A DNA stretch of 22,169 bases from Chara braunii (taxonomy: Eukaryota; Streptophyta; Charophyceae; Charales; Characeae): the NCBI GenBank assembly GCA_003427395.1, contig BFEA01000033.1:2634093-2656261 (forward strand). Reading direction: 5' to 3'. This document shows, one piece after another, positions 15,350 to 22,169 of this stretch (position 1 is its first letter; each line of letters starts with the position of its first letter). Under the pieces are notes generated by a model, which ran no database searches, was not told the DNA's origin, and was given only the letters and a program-made list of their open reading frames with translations. Made by a program: the position numbers and the translations under genes.

Positions 15350-16102
15350 ATGGCGATGAATGGCAACAACTTACGTATTGACAATCGGGCATGCTATAAC
15401 TGTGGACAAGCAGGGCACATTTCCCGTTATTATCCCCTTCCTGATAGGCGCGCTAATTCGTCTACTAGTTCCGCTATCGTATCGGCGCAACGACTCTTGC
15501 TTATGCCTATTGGCCATCCTCCTGTTGGCACGGTAGCTCCTGCAACTAACTCGTATTCTGGTTTGTACGTTAGTCAGTATTCGGATAAAGAGTGGCTATG
15601 CAACAGAGTGGCGACTTTTGAAAACATAGTCAGTAAAATCAAGGAAAAGCACGATGCAGACGAAACAAAGGAACTAGCGGCGAAAGAAGGAGAGGAACAA
15701 AAAAAGAAAGAGAACGATAAACAGGATCATCGGTTGCGTGAGAAGCAAGATAGGGAGGAGTGGCAACTGAAAATGCGAGAGGATCTAAATAGTCGTTGGG
15801 AGATGGTATGTGAGAAGATTGACCAAAAGGATAAGGCGAATAATGAAGTCGTTATGCTACGTGAAGAGGTTGCTCGGATGACTCATAAGAAAGATGCGGC
15901 TAAACTGTCCTTATCGGTGGCTAAATCGGTATTCGAAGATGATGTGGTCGAACGGCTGAAGCGGGAGCATGACGAATTGATAGCGGGGGCAGTGTCGAGC
16001 GCATCGGTCCGGCACCGCTCGTGGCAGCGCGGGACCCTCTCGGCCGCGTCACGCAGGAGTTGGACCAACCTTGTCACGAACACACACATGGAGCTTCCTT
16101 AG
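15350..16102 (+). CDS. CCHC zinc-knuckle, coiled-coil gag-like protein (retroelement-derived)
   Basis: ATG at 15350 (a second at 15356) starts a frame of 250 codons. An upstream in-frame ATG at 15272 would add 26 residues. Near the N-terminus is CYNCGQAGHISRYY, a retroviral-type zinc knuckle (C-x2-C-x4-H-x4-C) in which the last ligand is Tyr (TAT at 15431-15433) instead of Cys, one G-to-A change away. A Ser/Thr/Pro-rich linker follows, then a long charged coiled coil (about 15585-15980; KIKEKHDADETKELAAKEG, EKQDREEWQLKMRED). This layout is typical of gag-like proteins of plant LTR elements, which bind nucleic acid and assemble particles. After the G5 run at 15985-15989 the annotated frame becomes Arg/Ser-rich and ends at 16102. 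A neighbouring frame (GSVERIGPAPLVAARDPLGR…) stays open to 16158 and looks more protein-like, so a 1-nt frameshift is likely. No protease or reverse transcriptase was found downstream. Confidence 0.65.
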   Translation: MAMNGNNLRIDNRACYNCGQAGHISRYYPLPDRRANSSTSSAIVSAQRLLLMPIGHPPVGTVAPATNSYSGLYVSQYSDKEWLCNRVATFENIVSKIKEKHDADETKELAAKEGEEQKKKENDKQDHRLREKQDREEWQLKMREDLNSRWEMVCEKIDQKDKANNEVVMLREEVARMTHKKDAAKLSLSVAKSVFEDDVVERLKREHDELIAGAVSSASVRHRSWQRGTLSAASRRSWTNLVTNTHMELP

Positions 16103-16731
16103 GTCGCTCTGGCCGAGTGCGCCAACCATACCTCTCGCGAGCCCCTACGACAGAATAAGGCCTACGCGAGGCACAACTTACCTTCACCTTACGGGAGCTG
16201 TCACCTCCCTTCGGTGGGTGTATCCCTGCCGAGCTACCAGTCCACAGTACGAAAGCTACTCGGTTGCAATCGCAGAGGTGGACCAGCCGAGGGCGTTTCT
16301 CGTTCGTTGTAGCATAGGGGGTACGCGCAGTAATACGCCCATCGGACCCGCACGCGAACCGATATCCTGGGGGGCTGAAGTCCCAAGCGTGGTTCGTCGT
16401 CGGTCGGCTAGGACGCATCCCACTCACCACGCATACACCACTTTACGAACACAAAAAGGGAGCACACACACACATATACACATACATATACCAATACAAA
16501 CCGATATAAAACAAACAACGCGACAAGACTCTTAGTCCCTTAGTAGCCATCCCATAACTTTCTGACGCGGAAATCAGATAGGCGTCGCGAGCGAGACTTA
16601 GTATAAAACCGCGCGGACGCAGGGCTAACTAATATCGATTCGCAATGCAAGCATACGCAAGCGATCGCAATGATGACGTACTATGTAGTACCCACACTCA
16701 TGTGATCCTCGTTAATCTCGAGGGTCACATT
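16103..16731. other. no clear gene; (CA)/(TA) mixed repeat at about 16460-16500
   Basis: A plus-strand frame 16071-16535 overlaps a minus-strand frame of similar size. Neither shows a domain. ACACACACATATACACATAC is simple sequence. Confidence 0.5.
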
Positions 16732-16755
16732 CGACACTCAAGTGTCGGCCGACAC
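16732..16755. repeat. overlapping short palindromes
   Basis: CGACACT-CA-AGTGTCG (16732-16747) overlaps the perfect 14-bp palindrome GTGTCGGCCGACAC (16742-16755). Two alternative hairpins share one arm. Confidence 0.85.
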
Positions 16756-17736
16756 GCGCCTCGAGGGTTAATCTCTCGACGCTAGACAACCGCCAAGTGC
16801 GGTTGAGGACCACACCCTCTTCTGCACCCTGCGGAGAGTGGGTGGTACACAGGTTCATACCTGTGGTGGCAATCGTCTCTTATGGCCCTCGAAACTAGCT
16901 CCATCATCTAGGGTCTGGAAATAAGTCAAGGGGTTTGACTTTGACGGCTGCCACGGACTACAACGTCCAACTACAAAATTATAAAAAGCAAAGGATAAAA
17001 AAGGATCTCCCTTTTTTCTCAAGCACACGATCTGTTTAACCCTTACGCGTGGTCTCAATAGGCCGCGCGAAACACTCAAGACATATATATATCATATATA
17101 GAGGGTTATTAATATAGGACGATCACTTCTCACAGTCACAGAGGGCCTCCTCTCAGCCATATATATATGTATGTGAGCGCAGACAGTCAAATCCAGACTC
17201 CGAATCACCAAACATACCTGCAATCACATCAAAGATCCAACCAAAAAGTCCATACACTACACGGGGTCAACTTCAACCATTCTCTGTACTCACACCCCCT
17301 GCTTTTAGCCATACAAACCTCACTCTTTGTGCAACTCCCCAAAATAAGATACTCAATACTTTTCTTTAAATGACCATTTAAATAAAGTCCAGGTGAAAAC
17401 ACAACAAAACAATTCAAATCATAAGGTTAAAGCCTTTAGGTTGAGTGGCAAGAGTGGATTGGAGTTGAGTCGTAAACCGACGAATCGGCGACCGACCTGT
17501 TATCAGTGATAATAGAAGACGATCCTCGTAGGATCAACCTGAATATAGCCCAAATCCTGAATCAATCGATCAAGAAGACTTGTAACACAAAACAGACCAA
17601 TCCCCAAGCTAAAGTCATAAGTGTATGGAGAATACAACTCCATAACATACTCTCACCCAAGACCCTTCTACAAACTAAGTCTAGGTTTGCCTCTAAGCAA
17701 GTGCCCAAAGAAAGGTAGACCCTGGCAGAGTTTCCT
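16756..17736. other. no recognisable gene; AT-rich simple sequence at about 17082-17172
   Basis: Imperfect ATATAT tracts near 17082-17100 and 17158-17172. Short frames only. On the minus strand this would be transcribed leader downstream of the TATA box at 17737-17744. Confidence 0.5.
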
Positions 17737-17744
17737 CTATATAG
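17737..17744 (-). promoter_or_regulatory. TATA box candidate (CTATATAG)
   Basis: CTATATAG is itself palindromic. The minus orientation is preferred because the tandem hairpin array lies upstream on that strand, as in an LTR U3 region. Confidence 0.4.
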
Positions 17745-17797
17745 AGTGGATTGCAAGAATCGCCACCTGTCAAAATATTATCTAACTCCTCTAAACT

Positions 17798-18095
17798 GAG
17801 AAAATTTCGGCATCGCTTCCCGTAGGAAAAGTGCCTTTCCAGAAATTATACAAAGCTAAGTTCAGAATCTACAGTGACTTTGAATTTTCAAAGTCTAATT
17901 TTGTCTAACTCATTGAATTAGTAAAAATTTGGGCAACACTCCCTTTAGAAAAGGAGTTGTTCCAGATTTTTACTAAGTCAAAAAACCAAAAAAGTTAGAC
18001 CCTGAAAAAGACAAAGTCTGACTAACTCCTTGGTTTTGTAGAAATTTCGGCAGCGCTTCCCATAGAGAAAGTGGCTTACCAAGATTTATACAAGG
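17798..18095. repeat. three roughly 120-bp tandem units, each with a hairpin
   Basis: Matching cores TTCGGCATCGCTTCCCGTA (17806), TTGGGCAACACTCCCTTTA (17928) and TTCGGCAGCGCTTCCCATA (18046) are about 120 bp apart. Each sits in the left arm of an inverted repeat: hairpins at about 17798-17851, 17918-17976 (TTAGTAAAAAT…ATTTTTACTAA) and 18028-18095 (CCTTG…CAAGG). CTAACTC precedes each hairpin. The layout resembles repeated enhancer units of a retroelement U3. Confidence 0.75.
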
Positions 18096-18356
18096 CCAAG
18101 TATAACAAAAGATCCCAGCAAATGCAGAAATTGACCTAAGTAAAATAAAGCAAACTCAGAAAATGCAAGAATTGAAACTAACTCTTATGGCTCTAGCACG
18201 TGGCGAGCAACTAAAGCAACTACCTATCAACCTAAAACTCGGACTAAGTAGTAGCCTCACTCAGTCACTTGCAGGCCAAGCCACAAAGGTAAGTACTTTC
18301 ACCATCCCATAGTAAACTTAACAAACAATAGTTCATAGTCTTTCAATGATTTATCC

Positions 18357-18364
18357 TATTTATA
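18357..18364 (-). promoter_or_regulatory. TATA box (TATAAATA)
   Basis: The minus strand reads GGGTATAAATAGG, a consensus plant TATA box, about 25-30 bp downstream (minus sense) of the nearest copy of the CCATAAGTTTG repeat motif. Confidence 0.55.
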
Positions 18365-18388
18365 CCCAACTTACATAAGGCATAAAGC

Positions 18389-18945
18389 TAGACCACTCAA
18401 ACTTATGGAACATGTCTAACTCAGCCATGGAGTATACACAAACACAGGGCACAACAACTTTTCTCTTCTTTGAGCATATGACTAAGTCACCCTAGTCGCC
18501 CTGAACTGTTTAAATATCCAGACTTTATATAATTATCTGCATTTAGTCTTTTGAGGTAGCATAACTGAGCCGATCATCTTCAGCTCAAGACTCAGTCTGC
18601 CCCTTCGTACCACAAGTTTATTCTTAATTAGTACTCTCTTCAGTTGGTGATAAGTTATAGTCAGACCACCCAAACTTATGGAACCCTGTCTGACTAGCCT
18701 ATTCATAGATCATATAAAAGTAAAATATAGCTAAATTATATTCTTCTGGTTCCAACATGTGCCAGACGTTAGATCAAGACCACCCAGACTTATGGATTTG
18801 ACTGGCTCCTGAAAAATCAACCACAAGCAACCCTTGCAAATCAGAGCAGCCAGACTACCCAAACTTATGGATTTGATTGGCTCTCCACACAATCAAAAAA
18901 TAAACACATCACTAAGTCTTCCTTAACTTATGGAACTGACCCAGC
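18389..18945 (-). repeat. five interspersed copies of a CCATAAGTTTGGGTGGTCT-type motif
   Basis: On the plus strand the motif reads AGACCACCCAAACTTATGGA. Copies are at 18389-18410, 18661-18684, 18777-18800, 18851-18875 and a diverged one at 18914-18945. Two are extended by TTTGA(C/T)TGGCTC. All lie upstream of TATAAATA on the minus strand. Confidence 0.8.
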
Positions 18946-19629
18946 CTTGGTTGACCCAGTCAAACTCAGGCAATACTGTTTTCCTCCCAGCCTTCCCCTA
19001 GATGCAACCCCACAATCTGCTTTCAGTCAAACAACAAAGTTGAAACTGATTTCACACACACATTCCTTTACTTAGTCTGGATTGTGTCCTGAAATGCAAA
19101 CTGAAAGTCAAAATAGGGAGACAGGCAACATACTCAGTCAAAACATGGCAAGGAATACAGATAGGGGCTATAACTGGGTTCATGGAGGGAAAGCAATAGT
19201 TACCTCTCAGTTCCCTGCCTCCAGAACTCCTTCTAAGTTCCGCCAGAGTTCCCACAATCGGTGGACTGACTCCCCACAAAGTCTTGCTGCGGTCCTACGG
19301 GTTGCAATCCCGCCTGCCGCCTTCCTCTCAGATCGAGACTAGACTTAAGAGTAAGAAGCGCAAAAGATAAGGGGTTTCAGACGCTCGAGATACAAGAGAG
19401 GGACAAACTCAACTCTCAAGAGAGGGCCTTGATACCTTTACTCGCCTGAGGGCCCCGCAATGATGGCCAAATAGTAGCAGCTTGGCCATCTTCAGAAGTC
19501 AAACTGCCGAAATCAATCACCTTACGACCTCCCAATCCGCAACACTAACCCCCTACTTGTCCAGTCTGATCATTCCTCTGAATCCCAGCACCTCCATTTA
19601 GTCCAATCGTTGCTGCACCACAGCCTGTA
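18946..19629. other. no recognisable gene
   Basis: Short frames on both strands without motifs. A GGCCTTGATACC string at 19426-19437 weakly resembles a primer-binding site on the minus strand but is not accepted. Confidence 0.5.
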
Positions 19630-20005
19630 TCCGTCTTTAAACGCAACAACAGTACTCAGCGGCGGTCAATGGCAATAGCAGCAGTCACCAGCGGTGGCCA
19701 ACAGCAACAGTAGTAGTCCGTGCCCAGCCCGCAGCCGCAGCAGCTTGTGCACAATATGCGGTAGCCAGTAGTAGCGGTAGTCTGTGTCCAGACGCAGCAG
19801 ACAGCAGCAGCAGTATGCGCGCAGTACACGACAACCAACAACAGGCAATGGCTCTCGTGCAGTCAACCATGGCGACAGCTGCAATACACAATTGTGGCCA
19901 GCAGCAGCCAACAATAGTTAGTAGCAACCGGCAATACTCAACAGCAGCCAACGGCAACAACAATAACAACTGCAACCTTCCTTCCTGGAGTTACCCTCAA
20001 CCATA
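19630..20005 (+). repeat. degenerate GCA/CAG/CAA-rich tract
   Basis: Dense imperfect CAGCAG, GCAACA and AACAAT triplets. The plus frames give Gln/Asn/Ala and the minus frames Leu/Cys low complexity. Interruptions in all frames argue against a polyQ protein. Confidence 0.7.
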
Positions 20006-21621
20006 GCAGTCGCACCGCCTGCAGATGCCGATTCTGCAGGCTAACAATATCGCAGAACACCCAGGTCACAGGCTACCGTCCCCGTAGACCGCCGTAAGAA
20101 CCAGGTACGTGCCTTAACTCCTCTTCCCTTCTCCCAGATGTATCAGACCGCCTATATGGCTTTGTATATCCAAGCGTTATTGATACTGGCCACCGTCATA
20201 ACTAAGACGAAGAGCCTGAGCTACAGCCACAGTCGGAATTAAAAGTACGGCACTGATGGTGATCACGATGACCCCCACCGTGGTCCATGATGACCAAATG
20301 CAAATGCCAAGATCAACACCATCAGGCGGGCGTACTATAGTCAGGAGTAGCAAGTTCACCTGGCCAAGCCCGGATTGCCCGACCTCGATGATCAGTCCGC
20401 ATTCCCACACATAGGTGAGCGCCGAAAACGCTGATGCCGAACTTGGTCAGAAGCCAACAATAGCAGAGCGAGCACGTTCTCGATGGCGAGTAATCCTCAA
20501 TTACGACGATCTCAACGGAAGTGGTTGTAGTACTGGGTTGAAGCACATCACGATAGGCCACAGTCCACTCCTTCTAACATAGGAAAAATGGGAATGAACC
20601 TTCCCCTATACGCGAACAGATAAAGTTCTTTTCCGAAACTCTCCCCCGGGCGCAGCCTCTAATACCTGCCACACTAACCTCACCCACCGATCCTAAAATC
20701 CGGGTTTAGCACCGGATTCGCCCGTCATCAGAACCCCAAAATACCACTCCCCTCACTTGATCCCCTCCTGAGAAACTAGTCAAACCAACTAACTTTCACC
20801 CGCCATCTCCACTCTCCTCGACACTCTCCACGCAACCACTTTCCTTTCTAACTCCCATCCTACTAACCTACCCCTCAAACTACTGCGACCAACCAGCTCG
20901 CCCGAGTTGAAAACCCCGGGTTCGGCTCTTGGCTTGCTCGATATCCCTCAGAAACGTGCGGGACAAGCTCCTTCCTCCTCTTTTCTTCCGGCCGCCATAC
21001 CTCCACGCGGCTCTACGGAACCTGAAATGTGGGTCATATACATCCTGCATTACCGGCCTCTTTGCCTCAAGTGCAACTACAAACCCGAGCCTTGACCGCG
21101 CCCTATTCCCAACAGTGGTGTGATAGCGGACTCTCGTCGACGTCTCAACACGTGGGCCCATCAGACGAGGCACGCACTCAAGGTCCCCGACTGTCGGGAC
21201 GGCCATAAAGTCTAGCGTCGTATCTTGCTAGCGCTAGGCCCAAGGTTGGGTCTAATTCTGTCGGACGCTCAAATAAACAAACACTGCGCGACGTGCAGAC
21301 CTACCGAAATACTTTCAGAACCACCTTGCTGTCGATGCCGTCCTCCGCACGTATGCACAGGTTACCGGCAAGCGCACCAATCACGAGACATAACCTTTTT
21401 AATCCTATCCTAATCTGAAAAACAAAAATCTGGTCGGCAACTATGCCGACTTTCACAACCATTAATTAAAAAAAAGATCACGCGCGCCTCAAATCTGCGC
21501 GCCCACACACTCTTTATTCTTGTCAACCATTTACTCAATGTAAACCACAGACACTGTCGCGCCTCTCGCGGTATACTTAGAACTTCAAACCAAACTATTC
21601 CTGTCGTCTGCAAAAATCAGG
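20006..21621. other. no recognisable gene
   Basis: Frames of at most 108 codons on both strands with no domain motif or consistent composition. Confidence 0.5.
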
Positions 21622-21653
21622 GCGGATACCCTTACACTTGTAAGGGTATCCGC
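21622..21653. repeat. perfect palindrome, 15-bp arms, 2-bp spacer
   Basis: GCGGATACCCTTACA (21622-21636), CT, TGTAAGGGTATCCGC (21639-21653). The inner ends read ...CA and TG..., the usual termini of LTRs, so it may be two element ends meeting head-to-head. It could also be a hairpin or a protein-binding site. Confidence 0.95.
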
Positions 21654-22033
21654 ACCGATAGCTTACCGGACCATATTAAGCGACGTCCCCGTCGCCTCGC
21701 AAAATCAGAAAGCTATAAATCCATCCAAAACTCCAAATGCTGACGAGAAAGGAACCAATCCGATCAGCCGACAGACTCCGGATTGAGGCCTCCATCAAAT
21801 CATGCCAAACACAACGTTATTCTGACATCAGGACGCCGGGGTACTGGCACTATACTACAGCATAAGTCCCAATGGCCTCTCGACCGTTCTCTCCCCGTCG
21901 TCCTAGACAAACGCCGGCTTCTCATTAGGTGTCCTTAGTCCCTACCCTGCGAGCAGGGCTATAACCAAGGACGCGGGCCCTAACCGAGACCTTAGAAGGC
22001 TCTCTCGCCTCCCTCCAATAATTCTCACAATCA

Positions 22034-22036
<3 letters not shown>
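21654..22036. other. no recognisable gene
   Basis: No open frame of note and no RNA signature seen. Confidence 0.5.

Positions 22037-22082
<46 letters not shown>
22037..22082. repeat. (AT)n microsatellite, 46 bp
   Basis: Uninterrupted AT dinucleotide run near the right end of the window. Confidence 0.98.
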
Positions 22083-22084
<2 letters not shown>

Positions 22085-22169
22085 AGTGTATTTTTTGGCT
22101 GTGACAGACCTTTCTTTGTTTCGTGGATGTTTTGCTGGCTTGTGATGGGGTGTGAACCGACAGTCTGTA

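Noticed and set aside
19299-19310. GGGTTGCAATCC as a tRNA T-arm
   Set aside because: The loop departs from TTCRA and no cloverleaf could be drawn upstream.
19426-19437. GGTATCAAGGCC on the minus strand as a retroelement primer-binding site
   Set aside because: Two mismatches to the iMet site, no adjoining LTR terminus, and the TATA boxes that would drive it lie on the wrong side.
19656-19975. Leu/Cys-rich minus-strand frames that resemble membrane segments
   Set aside because: Produced by reading the GCA-rich tract in reverse; all frames are similarly low complexity.

Overview
This is eukaryotic nuclear DNA, most likely from a streptophyte (land plant or charophyte alga). The pointers are a plant-type BTB/POZ gene with a consensus plant intron acceptor, a CCHC gag-like retroelement protein, a U6 snRNA-derived copy, TATA-driven promoter-like blocks and many long GT, CT, GA and AT microsatellites. 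A Chara-like charophyte is my best guess. It rests on remembered resemblance of the hypothetical proteins, not on a search. Nothing looks bacterial: there are no operons, Shine-Dalgarno sites or CRISPR array.

Layout: 1-600 holds microsatellite and a short duplicated repeat. 635-2077 (minus) is the one convincing host gene, a BTB/POZ domain protein, with an intron acceptor just upstream of its Met and an AATAAA signal plus a 22-bp palindromic tandem repeat beyond its stop. 2.1-8.8 kb is repeat-rich and essentially gene-free. It holds microsatellites, a dispersed repeat bracketed by microsatellites, a near-perfect inverted repeat, a MITE-like element with terminal inverted repeats ending in TTAA, a U6 retropseudogene and a 105-nt hairpin. 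At 7704-7741 lies an intact 38-bp Tn5 mosaic-end dimer (Nextera mate-pair junction adapter). It is a laboratory artefact, so the left and right parts of the window may not be neighbours in the genome.

8.9-9.9 kb contains two open coding-like stretches, one frameshifted, that I cannot name. 11.2-14.1 kb (minus) is a decayed cluster of RING-like Cys/His modules with stops and frameshifts, followed by a Pro-rich segment duplicated in tandem with a 352-bp period. A single N at 14113 marks a doubtful join in a microsatellite. 14.9-16.1 kb (plus) holds a heat-shock-element-plus-TATA promoter-like block upstream of a CCHC/coiled-coil gag-like ORF that has lost one zinc ligand. 16.1-22.1 kb has no credible gene. 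It contains two minus-strand promoter-like blocks of tandem repeats next to TATA boxes (LTR U3-like), a GCA-rich tract, a perfect 15-bp-arm palindrome and a terminal AT microsatellite.

The genes do not form a pathway. The picture is one host gene beside a degenerating zinc-finger gene family, all embedded in retroelement and repeat debris, with at least one synthetic junction.
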